Source: Cordylochernes scorpioides (Eukaryota > Arthropoda > Arachnida > Pseudoscorpiones > Chernetidae). From it: a stretch of 64,000 nucleotides of DNA. This document shows, piece after piece, positions 20,817-32,330 of the stretch; the stretch's first letter is position 1; every line of letters begins with the position of its first letter. The notes beneath the pieces are model-generated. The model saw only the letters and a program-made list of their open reading frames with translations. It was not told the origin of the DNA and did not search any database. Location of the stretch: the NCBI GenBank assembly GCA_030710605.1, contig CP092872.1, forward strand, positions 9,647,916-9,711,915, read 5' to 3'. Both the position numbers and the translations under genes were made by a program.

Positions 20817-21615
20817 TTTGTTAAAATCGTGAGATTTATAAGTTTCTAGTATAATAAAAGAAGAAAATTATAAACATAATAGCCCCGCTTAGGGCGCCAT
20901 TGTTAAAATCGGGGGATTTTTATACTTTCATCGTTGTTGTGTCTTTAAATAAACAATTTCCAGATCTCTTACATGTCCAAATATTAGGGCGCCAGTGGCT
21001 GCAGAAAACCAGACCACAAATTTATTCATCTATGGCACATGTAGAGACCTAAAGTTGTGCCGGCTAGCAATAATGTTGATGGGGAAATTAACCAATCATT
21101 TTTTTTGGCTAAACAAATTTTTATTTAGACCAATAAAATAATTGATGAAATTTTTTTTTCTTAAGAAAAAAAAAGTGCTTAATGCGGGATTCGATCCCGT
21201 GTCATGGCTGATACAAATCAATAGTTTATTCTACTCCTTCATCCCAAAATCCCCTCTAAATAAATTCATCGTTAACAAATTTTTAAATCAATATATAGTG
21301 GCGGGAGTCAATACACAATTCTTTCCGAATTTATAATTCTCAGTTAATAATGTATGAATCCCTAGAGAACGTTAAATATATATATATTTTTTCTAAGTGG
21401 GAGATTCTATTCAGGGAGATTACAAGATTCTTGGTCGAATGCGAAAGATGGAGTCTTATTGGTCGTGACGTCACGGTGACGCAAAATGTAAACCATAAAC
21501 ATGATTGGTTGGTACAATGCGTCACTGTTATTCGTCGACTGTTATTCTTTATATATCATTTTTCGTATTTACGTCACTTATCTCGGAAGAGAATTCCCAT
21601 AAAGGAAACTCTACC
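20817..21615 (-). repeat. Relic of a minus-strand LTR element (LTR ends and primer-binding site)
   Basis: TGTTAAAATCG begins twice, at 20819 and 20901. Just left of the second, the minus strand reads TGGCGCCCTAAGCGGGGC (20882-20899), a classic primer-binding-site pattern next to an LTR end. A further TGGCGCCCTAA lies near 20994 on the same strand. The internal region is gone. A SINE S fragment (GCGGGATTCGATCCCG) sits at about 21183. The rest up to 21615 is unidentified. Confidence 0.5.
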
Positions 21616-21810
21616 TGATATATAGCTAGCAATAAATATGCATATATATGTTTCTATGAAAATGTTAATCTGCAAGACGCAGGTTATCATCATCCCTTTT
21701 TGATTTGTTTTTGTCGCTTTGGCGGTTTGCAAATAAACAACAAAATATGTATCAAACATTATAAAGACAATAAAGATTTTCTGATAATAAGAAGGTACAA
21801 AGATGTTGCA
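21616..21810 (+). repeat. 5' LTR of Gypsy A
   Basis: 195 bp, TGATATATAGC to GATGTTGCA, matched by the 3' LTR with about nine differences. Confidence 0.92.
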
Positions 21811-22024
21811 TTTGGCGACGAGGATATAAGAGTAAGTACCCTCGAATTTCGAAATAAATAATTTTAGAAAATATCTTTGATTTTGCATATAATTGAAAGT
21901 TATTTTTAAAAGACGCAAATTGCAAAGTTTTAAGATGCAAATTTAAGAAAGAGTAAAATAAAATTTTAAGAAGTTATGTTTTATTATAAATATATATTGC
22001 CTATATATGTTGTTATAAAAGAAA

Positions 22025-22779
22025 ATGGCTAGTTACCAATTTAAAGAATATAATGAGGAAAGTGAAACTTTTGAAACGTTTTATGAACGATTGGAACAGT
22101 TTCTCATATTGGAGGAGGCAGGGGATGAGAAGAAAAAGGCTTATCTCCTAACCCTCTTGGGAAGCAAAACATATGGTGTTTTGAAGAATTTGTGCAGTCC
22201 TATTCTACCTAAAAATAAAGCCTTTGATAACCTAATAGATATCTTGAAAAGGCACTTCTCTCCAAAGCGTTCAATTGTAGTAGAGAGGTTTTTTTTTTTT
22301 AAAGAATGCAATTAAAAGAAGAAAGCATCTCGGATTACTTTGTGGAAATTAAGCGTTTGGCTTCCTCGTGCAACTTTGGAAATTTTCTGGAGGATTCTTT
22401 ACGTGATAAAATGGTCTGTGGTTTATATAATGCCAAAATACAAAATAGAATTTTGTCGGAGGGCGACATTTCTTTGGCTAAAGTAATTGAGATAGCATTA
22501 TCTATGGAAGCGGCCGAGAAAAATACAAAATTATTTCATTTGGAGCAGGGTGAAGATTGTGTGGATAAGTTGAGGATGGAACGCAAGGTTGAATCAAATT
22601 TCCAGAATGGCAAATGTAAACATTGTGGTAAACTGCATAAAGAACCATGTAGATTTAAGGAGGCGATATGCTTTAAGTGTAATAAAAAAGGACACATTGC
22701 CCCAATATGTTGGAGCAGTAGAAGAAATCTAAGGCAAAATCAGAATCAGCCGGGTAATATACATCAGATAGGAGACTAA
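22025..22779 (+). pseudogene. gag: Gypsy A gag (frameshifted at a T-run)
   Basis: The capsid-like N-terminal part starts at the ATG at 22025 (MASYQFKEYNEESETFETFY) and is interrupted in a run of T around 22290-22301. The second part (22306-22779) continues with capsid sequence and two zinc-knuckle-like clusters (CKHCGKLHKEPC and CFKCNKKGHIAPIC, a CCHC). Gag forms the particle and binds RNA. The single break is at a homopolymer, so it may be either real decay or an assembly error. Confidence 0.85.
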
Positions 22780-22871
22780 GAAGAGGAGGAAGAGTATGTC
22801 CAGAAAATTATAAGCGTGACGATACCTGAGTATAAAATTAATTTTGCCTCAAAAGTGTCCCTCCGTATCTG

Positions 22872-23898
22872 ATGGAGTTAAAAGTAGAAGGAAACTTTAT
22901 TAAATTTGAAATGGATACGGGTAGTGGTCTAACACTGATATCCACTGATATCGGAAAAGGATTTTAAAAATAGTCTTCCACATTTGAAATTGGAAAAAGC
23001 GAATATTATTGTAAGAACTTATGATGGTACCGTGGTACCCATTCTGGGTAAAATCAATGTCAAAGTGGAGTGTCAAGATATGACTTACAAACTTAGAGCA
23101 TTGGTAGTGAAAGGAGAAAAGAGGGCTTTGATGGGAAGAGAATGGATAAATAGATTGAAATTGGGCTGTTTCGCGGTAAAACATATACCTGTGGAAATTA
23201 CCATTGAGGAAATTTTGAAGGAAAATCGAGCCTTATTTGTGGAGACAACTGAACCAATAAAAGGTTTCACATTTTCAATAAACATGTGCGATGTGAATCC
23301 AATTTTCCATAGGGCTCGTCCGGTGCCTTTCGCCATTAGGCCAGCAGTTACTGAAGCATTAGACAAAATGGTGGCTAAGGGTTATCTATGTGAGGTGGCG
23401 AGCAGTAAATGGGCCACTCCAGTGGTTGTAGTGCCGAAGAAAAATAATGAGATCAGAATTTGCTGCGACTTCAAGGTAACTCTAAATAAATATTTGGACA
23501 CTGCGGCCTATCCCCTTCCCACACAGCAAGATTTATTCTCCACATTGGCCAAGGGAAAATACTTTTCTAAATTGGACTTGAGGAACGCTTATCTGCAATT
23601 AGAGGTAGACCCAGGCACCCGACTGTTGCTAACGATAAATACTCATAAAGGGCTTTTCAGGTTTAAGAGAATGCCATTTGGATTGGCAAATGCGCCCAAT
23701 TATTTTCAATCTGTAATGGATAGGGTTTTGTCGGGTATAGGAGGCGTAATTTGTTATATTGATGATGTCCTTATAGCCACAGCATCAATTGAAGAGCATC
23801 TGGCGTTGTTGAAGACTATATTTGCTCGCTTGGCGAAGTATAATATCAAACTAAAAAAGAAAAATGCCTATTTTTGCAAAAAGAAATTGAATATTTAG
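22872..23898 (+). pseudogene. pol: Gypsy A protease and reverse transcriptase
   Basis: An aspartic protease motif (EMDTGSGLTLIS, catalytic Asp) lies at about 22910-22945. The frame breaks near 22965 and continues from 22984 with the rest of the protease (MGREWINRL) and the RT. RT blocks are WATPVVVVPKKNNEIRICCD, YFSKLDLRNAYLQLEVD, FRFKRMPFGLANAP and YIDDVLIA (catalytic DD). The frame stops at 23898 after an A-rich stretch. In the parent element these enzymes process the polyprotein and make cDNA. Confidence 0.88.
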
Positions 23899-24040
23899 GA
23901 CATCTTGTCACGGGAGAGGGCATCAGACCTTTGGATCATAAGGTACAAGCAATACAGAAAGCCAAAATGCCTACGAATATCTCTGAATTAAGAGATCATT
24001 TCTTGGTTTAGTTAACTTTTATGGGAAGTTCATACCCAAT

Positions 24041-25220
24041 TTGCCTGAGCTTTTGGAGCCTCTTCATGAGCTTCTTCACAAAAAACGTCCTTGGGTTTGG
24101 ACAAAGGAATGTGGAGAGACCATTGACAAGTGCAAGTATTGCATTACCTCTGAGAGGGTACTAGTCCCATATGATACGACTTTGCCATTGTGTTTGGCCA
24201 ATGATGCATCGCAGATTGGAGTGGGCGCTGTGTTGTCAGATATTATAGAAGGCCAGGAGAGACCGATTATGTTTGCCTCACGGACTTTATCGGGAGCAGA
24301 ACGTAATTATTCTCAGATTGAGAAGGAGGCTCTAGCCATTATTTATGGAGTAACCAAGTTTCATCAATTTATTTATGGGAGAAAATTTATTCTTATTACA
24401 GACCATAAGCCATTGGTGACCATTTTGGGCCCAAGATCACGAATCCCCTCCTTATCTACTTCAAGATTGCAGCGTTGGGCGTTTATTTTGTCAGCTTATA
24501 CTTACGATATTAAATTTCGAAGAACTCAAGACCATGGGAATGCAGATCTTCTGTCACGTTTTCCTGTGGGTTGTGAAGAAATTCCAAGACTAAATAATGT
24601 CTATGCTTTATCCTATGTGGAAGAATTGCCGATCACAGCAGAGGAAATTACCACGGAAACTGAAAAAGACGAAGTGCTCTCATTGGCCAAGTTTTATACT
24701 CAGCAAGGCTGGCCTGAAAAGGTGGCTGATTACCTCAGACCTTATTTTCAAAGGAAACTTGAGCTAACTGTAGATGGGGAGTGTTTGGTTTGGGGAATGA
24801 GAGTCGTCATACCACCATCTCTCAGAATAAAAATGTTGAACTGTCTTCATGAGACTCATTCCGGTATGAACAAAATGAAGGCTGTAGCAAGATCACATTT
24901 TTGGTGGCCAAATCTAGATACCCAAATCGAGTTTTTGGTGAATAAGTGCAGAAGCTGTCAGCAATCCCAGGATGGGCCAAATAAAGGAAAATGGCAACCC
25001 TGGAGATGGTCAACCAGACCTTGGCAAAGAATTCATATTGATTTTGCAAATAAGGAAAACATCCATTTATTAATAGTAGTAGATAGTCATTCAAAATGGA
25101 TCGAAGCCATCCCAATGAGAGAGACCACCACACGCAAAACCATTGAGCAACTACGGCGACTTTTTTCTTCCTATGGTTTACCGGAGAACTTGTGTCTGAT
25201 AATGGACCTCAGTTTACTGG
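24041..25220 (+). pseudogene. pol: Gypsy A RNase H and integrase N-terminal half
   Basis: The RT connection and RNase H (LANDASQIGVGAVLSD, YSQIEKEALAIIYG, TDHKPLVTIL, HGNADLLSR) are followed by the integrase zinc finger. Its His residues lie in HETHSGMNKMKAVARSHFWW and its cysteines in CRSC. The integrase core then opens with WQRIHIDFA and VVDSHSKWIEAIPM. Reading is cut by element B at 25221, close to the second catalytic Asp of integrase. Between 23898 and 24041 at least two further breaks are present. Confidence 0.88.
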
Positions 25221-27245
25221 TGTTGGGTCCCAAAGCCAGGACCTCCTACATCTAGATGGCTAAATTCCATCCTTTGACTTAGACATACAAATGTAACACT
25301 CGCCAAATACTTTCATCAACATGTACAATAACCAAATTTACACTCGGATATACCCTCGATATTGTACGACGAACACTGGAACCCATATAAATAATCAAAA
25401 TATGTAGTTTGTTCCAAGATAAAATTTTGGGACGTAAGATACGCTCTTACATTACATCATACACGGTAAATATTGTATACACTCGGATTAACATTTGTCT
25501 TGTAATTGAGCATCGATTATAAAAACATTTATATCTTGATCTCCTTTAGCATATAAAGAAATTCAGGTGTATACATATTCACCGTTTATGATAAGGCAAT
25601 GAACCTCTTATGATACACTCAATATCTATAACATACGCACCAAGGTTCATGTGTGATCTGTGGTTTTATATAGACATTAGTACACATTATAATTTACCAC
25701 ATCAACTTTTATTCGACAAAGAAAGAGATTTAAAAAAAATAAAATATAAAACAAATTGTATTTACTATGACATGACATAATTAGGTAAAGTGTAAATCTA
25801 TAACACCACATTCAAAGGCGATCTTGCTTGGGCAGGATAATCTATCTATTAATGCATGAATAAGTCCCTCTCTCAATATGAACTCGCCATAAATGGCAAG
25901 GCGTCTTTATCAAAAAAATCCTTTATACCTACCATGACTTCGTCATGTATATATAAATATCTTTATGATAAAAATTTAGATTGAAACTTACGTAAACACC
26001 TCGGCTACCTACTTCTCGCCCGATGGGAAATTTCGTCTGCCCCTCTCGAAAGCCTCGTCCAAACTGACTGGTCCTTGGTCCAGCCCCCCAAAAATTCTCG
26101 CCCCCTATCCCTTTTTTTCAGCGCCCTCAATCCCAAACTCCCACAGAATAATAAATCTTGAATATACTAAATTCTCGAAATATTAAAATAGAAAAAATAA
26201 TATTATTATAGTTAAAATTTAAGGGATAAAAAATAATATTTTATTAGAAAAATATTATGAATTAGAAATATTCTAACTCAGCTCATGAAAGATCAATTTA
26301 ACATAAATATTAACCAAAATTCAGAATTTATCTGTCTTATTGAGATAAAATATTATTTTATTAAATTTTTATTTTTAAGGAAATTATGAATTAGAAATAT
26401 TCTTACACGGCTTATGAAAGACCAATTTAAACTAAATATTAACCAAAATTCAGAATTTATCTGTCTTATTGAGAGAAAATATTATTTTATTAAATTTTTA
26501 TTTTTAAGGAAATTATGAATTAGAAATATTCTTACACGGCTTATGAAAGATCAATTTAAACTAAATATTAACCCAAATTCGGAATTTATCTGTCTTATTG
26601 AGAGAAAATATTATTTTATTAAATTTTTATTTTTAAGGAAATTATGAATTAGAAATATTCTTACACGGCTTATGAAAGATCAATTTAAACTAAATATTAA
26701 CCCAAATTCGGAATTTATCTGTCTTATTGAGAGATAAATTTAAATTAATCAATGGAATTAAAATCCAATCTAGGATGCTACCCCTCTGAGAGACCTATAT
26801 GCTAATTTCTTCTTTAAGAAATCCCAAGAATATTAATAAATGGTCCCCATCTATCAAAATGTCATGTCACAGGTCATATATATATATACAAGAATTAAAA
26901 GGAGGTTTTACAAAGTCGCATGCTGGATGTCCGTTTCTTCTTGTTGAGGTGGCTTCTCCACTGCCCGTCAGCTTTCTGCTTATGTTGTGGTTGGACTCCT
27001 GCTCCTGTTTTCGTCGGGCTTCTGACCAGGGCTGTGCCTTCCTTGATATATCTTAGTATCCACGGATATCCGCGTCCAGCGCTGCGTCTCCCTCCCGGCT
27101 TGGTCTTTGAACCACCGTCGGCCATTGCCGTGGGACATCCATCTGTACGCCAAACACTTTCGGCGAGACACTGCGCGTATGTAAATAGGATGTAAAAGAA
27201 TGTTTACATCTTTGTTGGGTCTGTTTGGTGAAATGTGACCCAACA
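25221..27245 (-). repeat. Left (3') LTR of element B
   Basis: 2,025 bp. Contains 129-bp tandem repeats (26252-26735) and a GC-richer end (26900-27245). On the minus strand it begins TGTTGGGTCACATTTCACC. Confidence 0.92.
26252..26735. repeat. 129-bp tandem repeats within the LTR (about 3.8 copies)
   Basis: Copies start near 26252, 26381, 26510 and 26639 with ATTATGAATTAGAAATATTC; the unit includes TCTGTCTTATTGAGA. The same array is in the right LTR at 40635-41118. Confidence 0.9.
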
Positions 27246-29156
27246 ATTCCTCCCCTGCCAGAGTGAAAGAATGAGTTTATTTCAATTCATATCTGATCAA
27301 ATACTCCATGAGAAAATATGAAATTGGGAGAAATGCATTCTTTTACGATACCACTATGCAATCACTGACACTCCGGCAAAGGGGGAACAGACGGGCCATG
27401 GAACCTGGGGCAGGTTAATTCATCGTGATTACATAAGCAAGTTCTACCCTACCATTCTATGGGCAATGTACTAAGCCCATCCCTTTGCTGTCTGTATTCC
27501 ATGGAGTCTTGACCCAGATGTGAGTCGAGACCACACATCCCCGACCGCAGTCCCAGTGGGTGGAGAAGGGGTGGTCTATACACAGGTTCTGTGCAAAACA
27601 GATTCTCATGCCATTCAGGTTAACATAATAATTATGGGCGCCAAGGAATTGTGTTTGTATGGTAGACATGCCCAATTCCTAAAACACATCTAAAAAAAAA
27701 ACTTTATTAGTTCTATACGATACATATGGCAGCGAAGGAATGGCTATACATGTTCAAAATGACAATGATAGTAAAAAAAAATCTAAAGTTGTAACTCCTA
27801 TCGATGACATTAAAATAATAGTGTAAAACAGAAACGAAAAAATATACATATTAGAGCTGCACGAATACGATGCATCCAAAAAAAAAATATTGGAACAATA
27901 TGGATATACGCGATGTTAGATAAAAATAAGAAATATTAAAATGGGTATTTACTATAAAAAAATGGTTTGATATATATATATATATAATGAATACAAGTGA
28001 ATATATAAATTGTGATTAAAATCTTTATTCTGTACATTTGTCCGAAGATGGTAACAACGCTGCTACCAAAATGTCACACATATCTATGATATGAATCGTA
28101 CTTCTACATATACGAATATACATGGATATAATAATGAGAACAAAATATATGATATATGATATATAAAAATAATAAAACGAATAGGTATGCACTGAGGGGT
28201 CCAGGTTATCTCACTAGTATCTCAAAACTCGTGTAATATCTAACAAAGATAGAACTTGTCCTTACTAACTTGTCACTGGGAGTGTTTGTCTGGCGTGTTC
28301 CCTGCCTCTCTTAATACAAAAGGAAGCCTCTCACAACCAGATTACTTCCAAATTACATTACCTGTGGTTGAAATCTCTCCCACCTTTGTCCTTTAATTTA
28401 ACATGTAGTTTACCCCTACTATACATTGTTTAGCTTATCCATAGAATGTGTACTCATAAACTTGACCAAAAAAAAATCCCTTTAATAAAAAAAAAATACT
28501 CAAACCAATTCTGAAATAAATTATGATGGATAGAAACTAGGTCTAACTCATATCTTGTGATATATGTCCTCCCACCTGAGTTCTTAGTACCTCTCTGGAA
28601 AAACAAATCTTGTAAAACAAAATAACCCATTGCTCTAGGTCATTTTACCGTCTCAAAACGAAAAATATTTTATATTCGATCTTCCCAAAAAAAAAAAAAT
28701 CAATTATTCCTCTTCAAATCTGGACCGCTATATTGGCATGTTCTGGCAATCTGCTTCAAAAGTTCATTTTGTGTCCTATTAATTTAAAATTTAACCTATC
28801 TTATGATGAATTACTCTAAAAAAAAAAATTCTATATACTAATTGATGTTTAGACTTAAATTCGTTCTAACTAAACGTATGGTAGACTAATAGTCTTTAAT
28901 TAAGTGAATAACTCTTGCTAGCCTGGGGCGATATAAAACGCAAAGAATCCGGACAGTCCATCTGTCACTTTGCTAACTGGTACCTAAAATCTGTAGACGG
29001 AATCGCCTCGTCTAATCATAACTTGTTTGTTACATGCTCAATTGTTAACCTTCATTAGAAAACCCCTTTAGGCTTTTACTTATAGACAAGGAGTTACAGG
29101 GAATTCGATTTCTCTACCCAGCGCATGTTTTCTAAGCTCGTCCATCGGGGAATTTG

Positions 29157-29453
29157 TTACAGGCTGCGCAATATATAAAAGAGCTCCCAACGTGCCGATC
29201 CTTTCCAACCTCCCGACTGTATCACCCTCATCTCGGTCACGCTCAAAGCGTCGTAAATTACGATGTCAGATCGGTTACCCGAGGTTTTCGTCGCTTTACA
29301 CTTAGTCTGCGACGTCGGCAACTGAATCCCCCCACCTAGCACAAAGTTCACCTGATACCTCTCCGTTCCCTCTAATGAGGAGGGGACTTGCAGGCTTTTG
29401 GCCTGACCGTGACCTTCCACAAATCCCCAGTCTGAGAATCGAGACATGGTCAT
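29157..29453 (-). CDS. Small open frame in element B, 98 codons, function unknown
   Basis: A GC-richer minus-strand frame starts at an ATG at 29453 (MTMSRFSDWGFVEGHGQAKS) and stops at 29157. Base use differs from the AT-rich surroundings, which supports past coding. It lies downstream of the pol-like relic, where Gypsy-type elements carry an extra (env-like or antisense) gene, but I see no signal peptide, membrane segment or known motif. Could be an exon of a spliced product or a captured fragment. Confidence 0.3.
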   Translation of the reverse strand: MTMSRFSDWGFVEGHGQAKSLQVPSSLEGTERYQVNFVLGGGIQLPTSQTKCKATKTSGNRSDIVIYDALSVTEMRVIQSGGWKGSARWELFYILRSL

Positions 29454-30704
29454 TGCCTACGATTCTTAGAATTCAAGTTGATATAATGAAATAGAGTAAC
29501 TGATTACTCTCATAAAAGAAATCAATATTTACACTCCTCTAAAAAGGAGACCTAACAAAGTGGAGCGAATATTTTCCTAACAATAGAGTTGTAGTTGTCC
29601 TGTTTGAGGCTTCTCGGTCCTAGCAAATTCGAAATAAAAAAAAAAATCGATCCTATCAAAGTCCTTAACCCTATTCTAGTGTATTTTGGGCTCACAATAT
29701 AATAGTTTTTAACCTTTACACATTCACTAAGATTTCCCATTCATACATTTCATTCGCATCTTGCACATAAACTAAAGTCAAAAACTGCCATAAACGCCAA
29801 AACACTCAATAATCTCTATCAAATAAACCCTAACAATTTCTAAATTCCAGGACTAATGTGAAATCAAATAAAGTTTTCTAATTAAAACAAAGTGGAGACT
29901 AAAGCCCTATTAATTTAAACTAATACCTCATACAAACTCTACACAAAAGTTATCTATACGTGGATAAACATTATTTATATTTAAACAAATTAACAAAATT
30001 GATTGTTAACAATCAAATGCTGAAATCTAACCTAACACTTTAACTGTGTGTCTCACAATTTGAAAATCTTCTTATCTTGACACTTGGTGTCTAAACAAAT
30101 GAATCTTCAAACTAGCACTTAAATGGAGCGAACTGAACTTCAAGTATTTACCTCATTGCCAAAATATGATAGGTCCACAAGTGTTTTGCCAACGCTTCTT
30201 CTTTCTCTGCTATTCAGTTAAACTCTTTCTTTGGACTTATAGGGCTTTTGGTACCCAGCTCGTTCTGAAGTTTAACAACAGAGGTTATTTGTTGCTCTAT
30301 CAATTCTTAGATTGTAACTGCATTACATACTCTCATTAGAAACCCCCTTTAGACTATGACTTAAAAAACAAGGAGTTATAGGGGCTTTTTACCCAGCACA
30401 TGTTTCAAGTCTCTCCACAGAGAATTGGTTACAAGCACAGCAGATATCTAAAGCATCTAAGTTTCCTAATTAATCTTGAAGTTGAACCATTATTCATAAC
30501 CTTCAATTAAAAATTAAAACAAAATATACTGTCGAACCCAGGTGTTAAATTACAACATACTATTAATACAGAATAGCCCCTTCAATAAAAAAAAAAAAAC
30601 TGAAATTTCTTTAAGACCACAATCTAGGGCCTTTAACTCACATTCTAACACATTTTACTATGATCAAAATTCAACTAGCTCTAGTACACTTCCTATAAGT
30701 CAAA

Positions 30705-30881
30705 TCATTGGCAACCTGAACACGATCTGCACTCGGTGGGTTTCTTGACCCTGGTCGAACGGCGTACTTCAGTGCCGCCAGCATTGCCACCAATGACTCT
30801 ATTAACTATCTCTAGCGGGTTTCTCAAGATTGTCGTCTCTTGTGGTCCCTCTGGTTCTACGGTTGGATGAAATTGTAACAT
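30705..30881 (-). pseudogene. Relic resembling the C-terminus of a Gypsy pol polyprotein
   Basis: A 58-codon minus-strand frame contains EVRRSTRVKKPTEC shortly before its stop. RRSTRxKKP-type sequence is typical of the basic tail of Ty3/Gypsy pol, compare the RRNPPRARRPVKF tail of Gypsy A. Upstream of it I find no integrase core. If correct, element B descends from a Gypsy-type element that lost gag-pol, and this marks the old pol end. The motif is short, so confidence is limited. Confidence 0.45.
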
Positions 30882-31964
30882 AACAATAAAAAGAAACTAA
30901 AATTTTCCTAAATCATATCCTGATAGGTTGTAAAAGCTCTTCAAAACGGTGTGTCATATTAAAACAAGGTTGTGAGACAACTCTTAATTATATACTATAC
31001 TAAAATGAGGCTGAGCCAATTCTACACTAGGAGAACACGAAAACCCAAGATGTCGTCCTTGTAGCGAGCATGGAGCCCTACCACAACCCCGAAGTACAAA
31101 AACAGATTGCCTAAGGTCTTGTGACCGACTAGTAAGCAGCGAGATGCCGTTTCTCGTGTTGAGGGAGCGATGTCAGTAGGACAGAGTTTCCTGGTATTCC
31201 CTCTTATCTGGCACGACCGGTCGGGGTAAATAGTGGCGTCACGTGAAAGGAGGAATCATCTGATTCCCCCCCCTCTTGCTCTAACTGCTGGGTCGATTTG
31301 GCTCATGTAAATAGTAACTCTTATTTTACATCTAAAATCTCTCATATAGCTCATTAAATAAAACGGTGTAAAACGGTGTACTATATAAGGATGAGGTTAT
31401 GGCAATTTCTCTAAATGACACATTAACACTAAAACAAATTGTGAAAATCTTTAAAGATGGCAACAAACAATATAGCAAGGTTGTGAGGCGATATGCGGCA
31501 CAAAGGTAATGTTGAGACAAATAACACACAAGCACTTAAACATGGTGTTAAAGCTCCTTTCAGCACTTAACACTAGAACACACGTTATAAAGAAAAAACT
31601 GCAAACTGTTTAAAGTTCACCATAACATTAAGACAAAATTGTTAACACAAATAAAGAAAAAAAAAACTGGAAGTTTAGAACACACGTTATAGTTTAAAAT
31701 AAAAAGAAAACTGCAAGCTCTTCAAAGTTTATCATAACACTAAGACATATTTGCTATTTAATATATAACCTAATATTGTAATTAATAAAGACCTATCTAT
31801 ATTAATTATTGTGTACTGTTGCTGAAACTTAGGTAAATCAGCTTACACAAACCCCCAGTGCATATATGTCTTATTTTAAAAGAAATAGTTCTATCGAGGC
31901 GATATTGCGGTCGACAGCTACGCTTTATACATTAAATGTACTTTCTTCTATCAACCTTTATCTA

Positions 31965-32330
31965 CTATTTACAAAACTCTTTATCCAACCCTTTCCAATT
32001 CTTTCTCTTTCAACATCTTTCTGCATCTCTCTATCTCTTTCTCATCAACATTCAACGCTTTCTCACTCTTTTTATCACTTTCAACACCTCTTTCATCACC
32101 TCTCTCTCATCTCTCTTCCATCATTTTCTACACATTCCACTGTCTTTTCATCGCTTTCAACACCTCTTTCATCATCCTTCATCATCCTCGACGCCTTTCA
32201 ACTTACTCCCATCGCATCTCTCTTCAACGCTTTCAACACATTTCATCTCTTATTCATCACCTTTTCATCATATTTCATCGCCTTTTCATCGCTTTCAACA
32301 CCTCTTTCATCCCTCTGAAGTCTCTTCGAA
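31965..32330 (-). repeat. Purine-rich degenerate short repeats
   Basis: On the minus strand the unit GAAAGAGGTGTTGAAAGCGA recurs with variations (GATGAAAAGG, GATGAAAGAGG). Frames are broken by stops on the minus strand and are only open on the plus strand, where they read as Ser/Leu/Phe-rich low complexity. Confidence 0.65.

Noticed and set aside
26799-27246. Several 76-91-codon frames in the LTR of element B, found identically at 41182-41578
   Set aside because: They are the same LTR sequence twice, overlap each other on both strands and show no family resemblance. They are counted as LTR sequence, not genes.
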